Of a stretch of 64,000 bases of DNA, positions 1 through 14,200 are shown piece by piece. A program made the translations under genes and the position numbers. The notes beneath the pieces were generated by a model. It made no database searches. It worked only from the letters and a program-made list of their open reading frames with translations, and had not been told where the DNA came from. Position 1 is the stretch's first letter. Every line of letters begins with the position of its first letter. This stretch comes from Phoenix dactylifera (Eukaryota > Streptophyta > Magnoliopsida > Arecales > Arecaceae): NCBI RefSeq assembly GCF_009389715.1, contig NW_024067782.1, positions 496,001 to 560,000 of the forward strand, written 5' to 3'.

Positions 1-1936
1 AGAGAGAGGGTGGGGGTGGTTGCATGTGAAAAAGAAGGGGAGGGGAGAGGGAATTTATAGCAGCTTGAACGTGGAGTGGATTAATCTAAAGCTGGAGGAA
101 AAGCCCGGTTTAGGAGGGGGGAGAGAAGTGAGATTAACAGCACAATAAGTAAAGTAAATATGGTCTCCTTGTCTCTTGTTTTCAGGAGGTCAGACATGTC
201 CCTTGTTCTCAAAAATGTCAATGGGGTGAAACCTTTTTCCATGGCAGCTTCACTCATCACTACTCTCTCCCTTCCAACGCCCGGCCCGAAGGTCCTTAAT
301 GGTGGGGATGCAAGTATTGCAGGGCCCTGTTTGGTTCCAGGTTATCTTGGAACAAGTGGTGCTCCCTCACTGAATCTATCCGATAGAAGCTATTCTATTA
401 GATGAACTTTTACGGTGCACTTTTCCCCCTGGGCAAAAAAGATACTGTCGGACGTCACATTACTTATTTCTAACACAATAAACTTAAGAAAGCTACCTCA
501 CAAAGTCAGAATTAAATTAGTCTAAGCTTTTCTAGGTCAAATTTAGTTTATTTTATCCTTGAAAAACGAAAGCAGTGTATGTTGAGCTAACTTGATGTAT
601 CGACCTCGAAAAAAAAAAAAAAAAAAAAAAACTAAACTTAGGTCATTACTTTTTTGTTTGTTTGCTCAACTATAAGCTCTACATCTAACTAATAAGCATG
701 AGATCCATCAAGAAAAAAAAAGCAGCAGCCCCACAGCCAGTTAGGATAGCAGCACGAGTGTTGCTAACGAGATCGCACCTAACCAAGTCTCCTAAAAGAG
801 GCGCTTGTCATAAATTCGGACTAATGATAGTTGTATGTGGCTCCCAACAGGTGGGTGGGTTGATCGAGATCACATAACGACCAATCTGGATTTGGTCGTG
901 AGAGTGTGAGCTTGATTTGATGGGTCATGTGCCCGAAGACCCACAAGGCTGCGAAGTACAAATGTGTGGTATGTGGAAGGGGAAAGGATCGGGCTGGCCA
1001 CCCACTTCCCATCATAATAGGACAATGTTGGTATGGCACGTAATTAGCTTTGTGTAACTTGTAAATTTCAAATGTGTTCTCGTCCATGAGTTTGCCTTTT
1101 TATCCCCTAACCAAATTCATTATAAAACTCAATCATTAAAATCTTTAAGCTATCCTCATGTCAAAATTTTAGTGAAGATAGCAATCAGTGTAATTCTGTT
1201 CAAAAAAAAAAAAGTAGTGCAATTCAATCTTTTAAGGCCTTACTTGGATGTAGGTTATATGATGGTTAATTAATGTTGGATTAACAATTAAATCAAACAG
1301 ATAAGATCTCAACCTAACCTGCTTAACTTTATGTCATAGGCGAAGGTTAAATAATGTTGACCACGGGAACTCTCTCTCATCTCTCTCTCTCCATTTTTTT
1401 TTAACTTTTTTCCACTACTTATCTTATTAATTTTTGGGATGTCAACCGAATAGTGAGTAATTGTAACCCATTTAATTTGATGAGGAGTGGTTACTGATGA
1501 TTTAATCTATTTAGCTCCAGATAAACTATTTGATATTCAAATGAAACCTAAGCGAACTTATAGCTACTAACCACTAAATGTAACCATCATCACTCACAAC
1601 CTAGCCCTGCTGTTGTTGTTAAAGCCTTCCAGGTATCAAAAATACAGAATGGATCGTTGTAGTGCGCCTCCATGATAGCAACTCTGTTCTTGCTATTGAG
1701 AAGGTTATACAAATTTGCTACTCTTTTTTAGGTTTTGCTTACATGCTTAAAAAAATTCTACACAAAAATACACACAGTCAATGTTTGCTTTGGGGGCATC
1801 CATCCTCGCTACCCAAGATGGCATGCTAATATCCAATTAGAGGTTAGGAGTGTTGTTAAGGAACTAGGTTTTTGTTTTACTTGAACTGATCTCATCTAGT
1901 CATGGTGACAAAAGGGGAACATATGTATATATACAT

Positions 1937-1967
<31 letters not shown>

Positions 1968-2808
1968 CACAATACTAAGTTATAAACAAGCCAAACACAA
2001 GCTTAGTCACACCTAGCACTCGCTCACCATTTTTAGTAATCGAGTTGAGCTTGAGTTATTTATGGATAGCCTATTTGAAAGATCTACTAAAAGTTTAATA
2101 TCATCCGAGGCTTTCATCTGTGCAGCTTGAAATAATAAACCCAATTATATTTTAATATTATAATTGATGTACATTCTATTCTACTTTATATTAATTTATA
2201 ATAAATTTATAAAAATAATAATAGTTAAAATTATATATAATATATAATATATAAATTATTTATATATTAGCATCCATGCTAATTAAAGACGAGCATGAGT
2301 GGGCTAAGCTTAATTTTTTTACTTCAGTTTGTTTCTTAACTTATTGAGCCAAATTTTAAGCTGAACTTGAGCTAGCTCGCTTGTTTACCGATCCTATATA
2401 GTATACCATGGACTAGAGGACTAGGCATTTTGGGATAGAGAGGTAACAAGTGATTCATGGGAGGAAATGTGAAGGTTCAGTCAACTAGCTTTAATTGCAC
2501 AACAAAATGATGATTCAGGGATCAATATCATGCTGTATCAGTGACTTGCTTTGGGTGGTAGAGAGAAGAACCCCGTTCTTTGAGCACTCCACCATTGCAA
2601 AATGATTGGTCCAATGTTTTGCAACACCAAACATGCCTATGGATTGAAGAGTTTGGCATACAAAGTGCAGGCTCAAACATTCCTGAATCCCTAAGAGGTG
2701 TTACTAGTTGTTAATGATCATGAGAAACCTTGTTCATGCAGATAATATTGCCAAGAAGATCCTGACCGTCCTTCGTTGATGCACGCAATATAGGTTGCAC
2801 TATTCTAA
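1..2808. other. Gene-free 5' region
   Basis: I see no gene here. The open frames are short, lack splice or domain support and look random. The stretch holds a purine-rich start (1-130), an A run (608-630), a pyrimidine patch near 1370-1410, a CA/TA microsatellite (about 1921-1975) and very AT-rich DNA (2140-2270). A weakly matched inverted pair at about 1245-1265 and 1535-1557 may be the ends of an old MITE, but the match is too poor to annotate separately. Confidence 0.6.
1921..1975. repeat. CA/TA microsatellite
   Basis: Alternating TA steps, then about ten CA dinucleotides, then TA again. This is a compound dinucleotide microsatellite. Confidence 0.85.
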
Positions 2809-3278
2809 GGGCTCGTTTGGTTCGCATGAAAAGAAGGGGAAAAAGTGTGGTCAACAGGAAAGTAATGAGATGCCTCTTATTTGGTTGGAGTTTTCAAAAA
2901 AGAGAGACGAAAAAGTTGTATTCACATGAAAATATAATTTTCACGTTTCATGAAAAAGTTTTTCCTATGAGAAACATGAGAATGTTACTTTTTCGTGAGC
3001 TGGAAATCACTCCATTTTTATTTTTTTCCAAAAAAGCCCTTCTGCATTAAAGAGGCATTAAATATCTAATTTTTATTAAGGGTATAATAGGAATTACACA
3101 TAACTTTTTCAGAAAAGTGGATGGTCAACCAATCATAAGCACTCTGAAAATCTGTCACTTTTCCATTATCAACCAAACATGCCAAAAGTACTTTTTCAGG
3201 TATCCTCTTTCTAGAAATCTATTTTCTAGGAATCATATTCCTAGGAGAAAAAATGATTTCCGCGAACCAAACGAGCCC
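2809..3278. mobile_element. Tourist-like MITE (PIF/Harbinger type)
   Basis: The ends are inverted copies: GGGCTCGTTTGGTTCGC on the left and GCGAACCAAACGAGCCC on the right. Both are flanked by TAA (2806-2808 and 3279-3281), the 3-bp target duplication typical of PIF/Harbinger elements. It is 470 bp long with no coding capacity, so it is a non-autonomous MITE. The near-perfect ends suggest fairly recent insertion. Confidence 0.88.
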
Positions 3279-3441
3279 TAAGAGAATTCAATAGAGTTAT
3301 CTGAGTTAGCCAAGATAGGTCTTAATATGCTTGTAATGATTTTGGAATGGTGATCTTCTTTCTTGAGGAAATTTGGTATGTCGTTCATTAGGACAATTTT
3401 TTTTAAGTTCAAGTAAAAAAATGTTTATCTCAATATGCATG

Positions 3442-6400
3442 CACTACAAAAGAATCTAAATATTTTGGCGCTTTTTAGAATACTTGCTGACGCTTTTAAG
3501 CGTCGGTAAGTTTCATGTCGACGCTTCCAAAAGTGTTGGTGAAGTGTGGGACAGATGGGGTGGGATTTTTTTCTTCGACGCATTTAGAAAGCGTTAGCAT
3601 AAAGTGATATATACCGACACTTTTAACTGCCATTTTATTTCTAATTTTCCGATGCTTCCTTAGGTCGGCTTGTTTTCTACTAGACCGACGCTAATTAGTC
3701 GCATTGGCTCAGGTTGGTCCTTTGTCGACGCTTTAAAGCGTCGACGCCACTGTGCTGTGCCGTGCCAATTTTCTATTGCCGATGTTTTAATACGTCGGCA
3801 AAAGCGTGCCACTTTGCTTATTGCCGATGCTTAAAAGCATCAGCAATAGTGATTATTTTTAAAAAAATTATAAAAGTAATTTTTAAACCAATATACATTA
3901 CTTTTTCAACACAATAGATATACAGTCTAAATCACATAGATAACAAAAATCACATTACAAAACAAGAACTTTTCATTCAAAATGTTCATAATATCATATT
4001 TAATTACATTGTACTTGAAAAATATTAAAAACATACATATCAAATTCCTAAATATAAATAGTCTACGATATATTAGAGGTCGATGGCATCATCATCTCTA
4101 CGAGTAAATGAAGCATCAGCAACCTATAAGAAAAAAAAAATACACTTTAGAAAGTAAGAATACAAAAGTCATTACGCTCATACAAAAATATATTATAATT
4201 ACGTAAAATATTCAAATTGATTTAGTTATTTACCAGAGGGATAAATCTTTGCAATAAAGATAAAATCTGGTCAAGTTGATTCTGCAAAGATTGTATTTTT
4301 AACTCATGGGTCTGCTTTAACTCCGCAATATCGGTTTTATGACTCTGTGTTATCTCCTTTATCTTTTTTCATATGTCTACTTTATCTGTGCTATCTCTAT
4401 CTTCAAATTATAAACATCTGCAGTGCGACTATCTTGTCTGGCATTTTGGGTATATCGGCTCACTGCAGACAACTGAGTAGGGTCCAACGCCATAACCCCT
4501 CACTCGACCATAACGCTCTGGGCCCATCAATTCAGCAAAGACCTAAGCTTCGACGTGTCTGGCTGCGCCAGATGATGATGACTCCCCGACGCGCTCTGCA
4601 ATAAGAAGTGAAGTTCTATCCTATATCTCTCAAAACAAACAGTCACATTAATATTTTAAAAAAAAGTAAAACTAATAATTTTTTTTTGAACAAATCAAAG
4701 ATAAATAATATAACTATTTCTCTCGATTTCTTTCGAACAAAGCTGCCATCTCGATGGGTGTGAGTCATCCTATAAAACTCTACCTCATTAGGCTCCCTTC
4801 CATGCTCTTCTATCTACACTCGAAGAGTATATTGGCAAAATAATACAATATGATACGTGCAATATATTAATAGAGTTTCAAATAGTTTCAAAAAATCTTA
4901 AGAATTCATCTCTACGTCTCGCATAACTTTTTGACTTTGAAGTGTGAGGAACTGCTTGAGATGCTCATGCAGCTCTACCAATATTAGAATATGTCTGCCA
5001 AAATAAAAGTACACAATATAATATATTCAATGTATATATTTGCAATCCATATTAATAATAAAGATAATATGAGATATTGAAACAATATACGTGACATGTC
5101 CTCTTTTAGAAAACCAGTAGTAAACAAGCTCCCTCCACTGCTGAGGCTATACATCAGGAGGACAAACACGAGCAACCTCCTCCTCTGTCATACCCTCATG
5201 CTTGAAGTCCGTCTTCAATTTCACTTTATATTCTTTCTATTTGCAGTTGAGGAACTTTAGCACCCAATCATGGCTCTCTGAAGAAAAGATATCTTGCATC
5301 AAAATGTTTCAGTGTTGATGATCTTAAAGCCAATGAAAAGATATCTTGCATCAAAATGTGACAATCGTGATTTTTAAGATTTGAAAGTTTTTGCTCTTTG
5401 AGATTTACGCATCGTGAAATATTCGATGAGTACCCATCAGGAACCTTCATATTTTTTAGAACTGTTAAAAAAAAATCTTTCTCTTGAGTAGATATTGTAT
5501 AACATGCAGGAGGTATATAAAATTTATCACTGGCAAGCTCTTTCGGATTAAGCTCTTGTCTTATGCCCATATCTTTCAAATCAATGCGCGCTTTCAGGTT
5601 ATTTTTTATCTTTCCATCAAGATTTAACAATGTTCCAATCAAGTTATCACAGTCATTCTTCTCTATATGCATCACATCAAAGTTATATCGAAGAAGATTA
5701 TATTCCCAATAAAGTAAATAAAAAAATGCTCCTTTTTTTTATAGTTGTTTCTATGGAGATGCTACCATTGAGTCATCATCATTTTTCTGACCATTTATGT
5801 TGTCTTCATTCTCAAAAAAGTCAGCAACCTCTGCTATTAATCCTTCATTCATTGTGCTGCCAACATGCTCCCTTCCTCTCTTCTTTGCACATTTAGAGAC
5901 CTTACCTGATATATAATTAGTGCCATGCATTTGTCTAAAAACTTCAGTTTTAGTTGGTGGAATAGGGACAGATCGCAACTCTACAGTACTATCAAACAAG
6001 TCATTCTAAAATCGAAATAAATGGTTTGCTTCTAACCATCGACGATGACCCATATAATAGAACTTTCCTTCATGTTTTAACCAATACGAATGGGTTGAAT
6101 CTCCACACGAAGGACATGCAATACGCCCCTTAGTGCTCCAACCAGATAAATTAGCATATACAGAAAAATCATTAATGATCCAAATAAGAGCTACACGCAA
6201 TTTGAATCTTTGGCCAACAAAAGCATCAAATGTATCAATACCCTTCCATAATTGTTTCAATTCCTCTATTAAAGGCTGTAGAAAAACATTAATATCATTA
6301 CCTTAGCTCTTGTCACCTAGAATAACCATTGACAAAATTACTGAAGACTGTTTCATACACATCAATGTGGAAAATTATATGGAATCAAAACAACTAGCCA

Positions 6401-9194
6401 ACTGTTGTATGTTGAACTCATCGTTTGGAATGAATTAAACCCATTAGTAGTTAAACCTAGCCTAACACTGCAAACATCAGAAGCAATTCGGGATGCCAAT
6501 CATCAAATGCTTTTTATGCGAGACTATCTGCTGGATGTCTTAACATTCCATCCTTTGTACAACCTTTGTCATACCATCTCATTGAGAAAGTCATCTTCGA
6601 TGATGCAAACATTATTTTCAATCTAGGTATAAGAGAAAAATACTTCAAAATTTTAGCCGATTTTTTTTTAATCAGTGCAGCATCCACTTCTATCAATGAA
6701 TTATTCTCGTCTTCTTTAAGTTGTCTTCATCGTGAAGTTCCACATATTCGGCACGATTCTTAGTTGATATTTCTACCATGATATAACATGCAGTCATTTG
6801 GACAACTGTGTATCTTCTCATATTAAGATCCAACTCTTTTGCTAGTTTTTTGGCTTCATATGAGGATGATGGCAAAGTAACACCTTCCGAAAATATATCC
6901 TTTAGTGATTAAAGAAGCATAGTAAAAGACTTGCTGGACCATCCATTCAAATATTTCAAATATAATAAATGCAGAAGAAAATAAATTTTCGTAAAATTTT
7001 TACAATCCGGATATAGTTCCTGATCACAATCTTTCACCAAATTATCATACCAAGCTGTGTCATCAGAATGTATAGATTCTTCCACATACATGGATTGATA
7101 AATAATTGTATGCTCATCATCTATTATGGCTGTTTTTTATTCTCCACTAAAATCTGTTAAATTTCTAATACTATATCCAAGAGCATCTCTGAGTAAGCCA
7201 CTTATATCATCTTCTTCTATAGAATTTTGTTCTGTGTTACTAGATCTAAAATTGAAGTTGTGTTCTAGATAGGAGGGTTGGTTATATGGAGACGGCAATA
7301 TGGACTCTCCATGAAGTATGCATTCAATGTAACCCTTTAGAAAATCATTCCATATCAAGTGTTCTTCAATAATTTTTGGATCAAGAGCAGAACTGTTTAT
7401 ATATTTTTGACATGGACATAAAATTTTTTCGTTCATATTAGATTTTTCAAAAGCAAATTTAATGAAATTCTGAACTCCATCCAAATTTCGGCACTGGATC
7501 TCAACTTATTTATCCAACTTTTGTCCATTCTATTAGAATACCGATTGAATTGCAATTTATTTAAAAAACATAAACAAAATTAGGTCTCTAATTCTTTTGT
7601 TTCTCTAACAATAAAAGAAGACATGAAAGAAAGGCCAGTACTGTGGGCAACATCAAATTAAAGGCAGGCTTGTCCCTCTTCATCCCTATCTCCTCCCTTA
7701 AGCTAAATAAATTTACATTAAATATATTGTCAAGGGCTTGAACAATATTGACCAGGAAACATAGTCTTTTAGAACAGATAGAATAATGTCTCTAAAATAA
7801 AGAGCCTCGTCACCTTTTATATTTGTAAGATTAAGATCAATTCAGTGCATTCTTCAAATTCTAAACGCTCTTCAGTCATTCTTGAAGTAGCCTGCTCTTA
7901 GTTTGAAGCTTTAAGAGTTGTGAAATGTTGAACCTAGGTCTTAAGTATGGCTAATTCGAATCTGATGTACTTAACCAGGCAAGCAAAAAATAACACAAAA
8001 CTAAAGCAACAATAAAAGATGGCGTAGAACAAAATCTGCAAGGACCATCTGCTTCGCACATCATACCGAGTGTCATCACCTTCTTCAAAATTATTTTTCT
8101 AATTAAACATATATATTTCAAACTAAGAGGTTTCCATTTCTCTTTCTCTTCCAAGGGACTCCAACAATTGCAAAAGTGGTGGGATCAAGCATTAATGTTC
8201 TGCAATTCATTAACAAATATCTTTGCTTGATTATTTGAATATTCATGTCATGACATCAAGATAAAGGTTTCATTGTGGCTAAATTGGGGTGGGGGAAACT
8301 GATTTAATTTAATGATTGCATCTCAGTTTTAGAATTTCATCAGATAATTTAATGATTGCATAGCTCTATTCTAATTCTTATATCCCAAAAAAAAAAAATC
8401 AAATTGATAATTAAAATCTAGAGTACATGACTAAGCACAGAAGAATAAAGGAAAGATAGTGCATTACCTCGGGTCAGTCGGTCGACGCCAGTCTTCGGAG
8501 AGGAGGGCAGTCGCGAAGCTCGATCGAGGCTTGAGGGTTGCTCGGTCGGCGCCGGAGAGGAGGGAGGAGGAGAAGCCAGAGAATAAATTAAAAAAAAAAC
8601 ACCCACAAACACACGAACAAGAGGAGGCGAAGAAGGAGGAGAACAAGCAAGAAGGAGGGAGAGGAGGGAGAAGAAAAATACCTCGAGCATAGGGGGTTAA
8701 GGTCAGTCGGTCGACATGGGAAAGGAGGAAGGAGGAGAGGAGGTTGGAGTCGGAAGATCAGCATCGGAGAGAAGGAAGACGGGGGCTAGGACAACAGTGG
8801 AGAGGAGGAAGACGGGGGCTAGGGAAACACCAGAGAGGAGAAAAAAGGGAGTAGCTAGGGTAGAATGAGGGCTCGAGATCGGGCGCTGGTTTTAAAGGGC
8901 TCCTCGCCTTCGATGATGCTTATAAGCGTCGTCTTAGCTCGACAATTATAAGCGTTGTCTTAGGTCGGGGACAACAATAACGCTTAAAAGCGTTGTCCTA
9001 GATCCACTCCCTACGCTTCTCAGTGTCGTCTTCGCTTGAGGACTACGACAACGCTTTTAAGCATCGTCTGTTCTTTTAAGTTGCCGACGCTCATTAGACG
9101 CGTCGGCAAAATTTGGCATGGAAGCCAAATTTACCGACGCATCTCCCTAGAATCGGCATTCAAGAGTCGGCTTTGCTTCTTTTTTTTTGTAATG
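3442..9194 (-). mobile_element. CACTA (CMC/EnSpm) DNA transposon, 5.75 kb
   Basis: The left end reads CACTACAAAAGAA. The right end, on the other strand, reads CATTACAAAAAAAAAGAA. ATG flanks both ends (3439-3441 and 9195-9197), the 3-bp duplication expected of CACTA elements. Just inside each end are arrays of small palindromes of the form GACGCTTTTAAGCGTC, about 3490-3850 on the left and 8910-9170 on the right; these are the subterminal repeats that the TNPA-type protein binds in this superfamily. The interior carries a decayed TNP2-like transposase on the minus strand, and a GC-rich region at 8460-8880 that probably corresponds to the 5' leader. The element is not expected to be autonomous now. 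Confidence 0.9.
5268..7484 (-). pseudogene. Decayed TNP2-like CACTA transposase
   Basis: Read right to left, several broken frames follow the order of a CACTA transposase. At 7484-7137 is an N-terminal transposase-associated domain with a paired-cysteine CPCQKY motif. Around 6696-6514 is HPADSLAW, from the catalytic-domain region. At 6260-6006 is a segment with ACPSCG, YWLKH and YMGHRRWL, characteristic of the Transposase_21 family. At 5675-5268 is a DUF4218-like segment. Frames change between pieces and stops interrupt them, so no full-length protein is possible. It lies inside the element bounded by CACTA ends at 3442 and 9194. Confidence 0.82.
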
Positions 9195-9197
9195 ATG

Positions 9198-11218
9198 GCA
9201 CATATATAACTTCCCATGAACTCAATAACTTGTAGATTGTTCTCTGTTCGCAAAAATATTAAAAATAACATGTACTTAAAATTATGAGTTCTTGAAAGAA
9301 TTGATGGATCCTCTAAGATATCTTAAACATTTCTAGTGTATTGGTGTAACCACCAAGAGATTTTACTAGTGTAGTAGACACCACCTTATTCGAGCTTGGG
9401 AGGGTTTTGTATTAGAGGAGGATAATGCCAATGTGTATAGGTTTTTGCCTACAAATCTCTCATTTTAATTTATTGACGGTAACAACAACAAAAACAACAA
9501 CACATAACACATACATATATGTATATATCTATATGTGTGTGAATATATATTTATATAGGTATAATTGTTATAGCACAACACCACATATTTTTTTATTTCT
9601 TTAAATGTCCTCTCCTTAAAATATATATAGACTTAGACTGAAGTATATGCAATGCAATATGGCAGCTTACATGCTCATCAACATTTTATAATTCTCCTTT
9701 CCACAAATATTTTGGATTAGAAAATAATGTCGTCGGATATTTATATTATCAAGATAATTAGTAGCAAAGGAATAGGAAGCGAGCCCTGCAGTCATTTCCT
9801 TTCTTTTTTTCTTTCTTTCTTTTCTTCTCTCTCCTCTTCTTCTCCTTCTTCCTCTTCTTTGAGCAACATGGTAGAGAAGACTGCTATCCATTTGATTGGA
9901 CATGACAATGGTACAACAAGAAATAGAAGAGAAATCCCTACTCCTAATGCACTTTTATTTGTGTTTTAAGATAAATAATGCCCATTAGTTTGGCACTCAT
10001 GTTTTAAGAGTCCACAATTGTACTTGGTCTAATAGATAGTTCACATTTGCCTGCAAATTTATTGACATATATGACATGGATTATGGAGCTACTCATGTTA
10101 ACATAGAATACAAACTATAGGGACCAATTAGGTATTTGTAGTACCTCAAAGGATCTAACCCTAATTAATCCTAGCCCTTACATCCATGTGCCAATGTTAG
10201 GTTTATCAGTGCACGCGCCATGTCCAAGAAAGTTGGAGCAGCCTCTTCTACAGGGTTGGGGGGATCACGTTGCGGTGCTTTGTCCGATTATATGCGGATT
10301 CGGGGTAAATCTCGCAAGAAGGCCGTAGAAGTATCACCAATGTAGAATAAAACCCTTTCTCATGTGTGGAAATTAGAGGATCGCTAGTTGAGCAAAATCC
10401 AATAGTCTCAAAGACTACATGTTGTCGGGCTTACACAAATCCAAATGGATTTCTTAAAAAGAAAAGAAAAAGAAAAAGAAAAACTGGCTGCGTTGCATGC
10501 ATGGTTGCCTTTTCATGTTATGTTATTATAAACTTTGGGTAGGAGGGCATGCTTTTATGTGCATCATAGGGAGATGGTTAGGAAGGCATGCTTTTATGTG
10601 CATCAGGAGTTTGTGGTCCGGCCCTAGCATTTCTATGTTATGTTCCATGACATGGATGGGACCTTCTAGCTATGTGGGTCACTCTACTAGGGTTCTAAAA
10701 TGCCCTTGTAACAGTATGTTGTGAGCAGTATGCCCATGTCAGAAAGGGACAAACATATCCATGTATCTCATGATGGCATGAGTCACGTCCCCCTTCACAA
10801 GGAACAAAGTTTGCAAGGAGATATATAAAGGTTTGGGGGATGTTTTGATGGTTGTGGAGATGAAAGAAACGGATTGGTTGTCTTGAGATGCGACTACTCC
10901 CGAGATGAATGTGCAAGACCCATGCACGCGATGGCTTGAATGCATGGAAAATATCCAGAGCTGGCCAGCATCTAATAGCTATGTCCTAGTCTCTTGAAAA
11001 GAAAGGAGACTTGAGAGCAGAAACATGACACAGAAGCCAGCAGCAATGGAGGGATGCAGGTATGGCACAAGTTTACATCAAAAAAAGGTATGGTGGTACA
11101 AGTCACTCCTGTTCAGTTGTGGTAAAATAAATTGAGTTCGTAGAGAATTTTCCATGGGCACTACTCTAAGCAACACAAGTAGTTGTTTGCTGTTATCTTA
11201 GCAACTAGTTTCTACCTC
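9198..11218. other. Gene-free spacer between CACTA and LINE
   Basis: No gene recognised. It contains AT-rich dinucleotide runs (9500-9560), a strand-biased CTT-rich stretch (9798-9860) that makes spurious Lys/Arg- or Ser-rich frames, and a direct duplication of about 38 bp at 10540-10605. Confidence 0.6.
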
Positions 11219-14200
11219 TTTTTTTTTTTTTTGGTACATCGGTTGTTTACACTAATCTCGCATGAGCACAGCCAGCTGAATCAATGAAAGAAGACTATAC
11301 AACGGCGGAGGAACGGAAGCATGCCCAGTTCAGAGGATCTCTCCAGAATGGTGGTCAGTAAAAGAGACGACTCAATCAGCAAGTCTATTCGCCTCACGAA
11401 ACACGTACATGGCTTGGAAGGCACAACACTTCTCAACAGACGCCAGATGTCGCGTAGTAGCGGGTGTCAGCCCCTACCCTGCCTCCAGGATGCGCTCAAT
11501 TACCTTGGCTGAGTCCCCCTCGAGAATGATGCTCCCCGCCTCTAGAACTTACCTCGCGTAGGAGAGTCCCTCTCATGCTGCTCTGAGCCCACCCTAAAAA
11601 CTGATGCCTCAAAGGATTGATGCCTCCGCACAGTGATCAACCTGAAATCTAGTCCCTGATCACAAACGCCACTCTAGCTCTATCTCCACTAGTAGGCACG
11701 CTGCTGTCAAAATTTACCTTAAGATGACCAGGAGGTGATGGCTCCCAAGAAACAAGGACATACCAGGGTGCTATAATAGAGAAGAAAGGGTCCTAGATGT
11801 CCCTAGCCATTCCAAATAAAACCGCCATGGTAGCCTCAGTAACCTCTGCAGCCAATGGAAAGCCTTCTCTACGACGGACCTCAAGAGTGCCCTCCTGTCC
11901 TCGAAGACTGTTGTTTTTGTCCAGTCAAATGTGATAAGCCAAGTAGACGGCAACAATGCCGTACCCCGCGGTGCCTGGAGACCGCGTGGCAAACCTCACG
12001 AGCTGAATAAGATCTCTAGCTTACACGGCGGGCCCCAAAAAAGAGAATAAGGCCCTCATCCAGATCCGTGCGCACATGGGCACTCAATCAGAGCATGACT
12101 GACAGATTCCATCGAATCCGAGCAGTCCACACACATTAGAGAGACTCTGACCCCCCCTCTTAGCCAGCATACTTCTAGTCAGTAGACAATCCCAGGCCAC
12201 CTTTCAAGTGAACAAGGTCACGTGGGGGTGGACCTGCATTCTCCAGATCCATCCACCATCAAATCGCCTGGAGGCCTCGCCACCCATCACTACATGTAGG
12301 TCAACAAAGCGCATCCTGGACCTCCCTATGCCCACCCAAATCTGCTTGTCCTTCGAAGCACCCTGAGGTCGCGGGATAGCTAGGATCATCTCGGCAAGCT
12401 GCATCCCGAAAGCCTCTCAAATCAGCACCTCGTCCCACCAGCCCTCTTCAGAAATGAAAAGTTCATTGACTCTTAGCCCGGCCACCCTCGTCGAGTCGAC
12501 CATCGTCGGCATCCGACCTAGCGGTTGCTCTGTCACCCACCTATCCCCCAGGACATCAATGGACTGTCCATCCCCGATTGCTCCCCTGATCTCTAATAGC
12601 ACTGATGGGGCATGAGAGCAGATCTTCCTTCAGATGAAAGAGCAGTGATGCCTGGCCCGAAACTCCACCCTCGCTATGAGCGCACCATATTTGACCCTCA
12701 ATAAAGCACTCCACAGGTTGTCCGACACCAAGACAAACCCAGCAGTGTGTCTTGCAGCTGGTACTTCCCGCCTCGCCACCAGTGAATGAATCCCCAAACT
12801 ACCCCATCTGAGCGGCTGACAGACCACCTCCCAAGCCACCAGGTCAGTGCCTCCCCTACCATCCTGCCTGCCCCAAATAAAGTTTCTGAATATCTGCTCT
12901 AGAGACCTCGGTAGTGACAATGGAACAAGGGTGTTCGCCAACATATACACTAGAATCGAGCTCAACACCATCCACACCAGGGTGACTCTGCCTATCATGG
13001 AAAGAGCATCCATCTGTCATCCCTCCAATCTATGCCTAATACTCAGCTCGACATAAGAACAGTCGCTATAGCGAAGACGCCGACCAGTGATAAGAACCTC
13101 CGGATACCTCATCGCACCCTCCTGCTCGCCCACCCCTAGGATCTCTTTGATAGAGGCCTTTATATGCGGCTTGGTCTTTGGGCTGAAGCATATGGCGGAC
13201 TTGACCTTTTTCACCTGCAGACCAGAGGCGGAATAGTAACCTGTCAAGATGTCCCGAATCACCCTCATCGCCCGCCTAGTCGCTCGAACCAGTAATAGAT
13301 AGTCGTCAACAAAGAAGAGGTGTGAGATTTGAACTGACTCTGCCCTTGGCCTGTAAACGTCTAAGGCCTGAGTCTCCGCCACATGCCGCAAGGCCCTGGA
13401 TAAGGCGTCCGAACACAGGACGAAGAGTAGGGGAGACAGCGAGCAGCCCTAACGGAGGCCAACCACAGACTCGAAGAAGTGTGTGAGAGAGCCATTCACA
13501 AGAATGGCAAAAGATGGAGCGCTCACACAACCTAGAACCCAACCAATACACTGCTCATGGAAGCCAATACTCACAAGCGAACTCCGTAGGAACTCCCAGC
13601 ACATCCTATCATAAGCCCTCTCCATGTCTAGCTTGATGCTTATCAAACTCCTTCGTCTTGGGGTTCTCTGTAAGTCGAACATGAACTCATGGGCAATAAG
13701 GACATCATCTATGATGCTCAACCCTCCCACAAAGGACTCCTTCTTCAGATTGATCAGTCTAGGTAGGATGCCTTGCAGCCTAGCGACAAAAACATTCATT
13801 ATAGCCTTGTGCAATGTAGTGCACCAACTGATCGACTGGTAGTGACATGGCTCTGTAGCATCCTATTTTTTTGGGATCAGGATAACAAATTTTCTTCCAG
13901 TCAGTTGGTAGGGCTGTCGCCTGTCGAGCTGAAGAACTATTGCATCGCCTCCACCACATCCTGTCTGACAATCAATCAATACCTTCTGAAGAAAATCGGG
14001 GAAAACCCTTTTGGCCCCGAGGCCCTATCCTCCCCCAATGACCATAGAGCCTCCCGAATCTCCTCGGCCGACACAGGTCTGATCAAAGCTGCATTCTCTT
14101 CCTCTGTGACACTAGTTACAGGTGGCGTCATGAAAGGCGAACTCCTTCTGCTCGTTTGATCTGTTCACTTGGACCTGAAAAGCTGCTCCCACACCTGTCT

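Noticed and set aside
1245..1557. Possible old MITE with inverted ends
   Set aside because: The inverted match is too diverged and no target duplication is readable.
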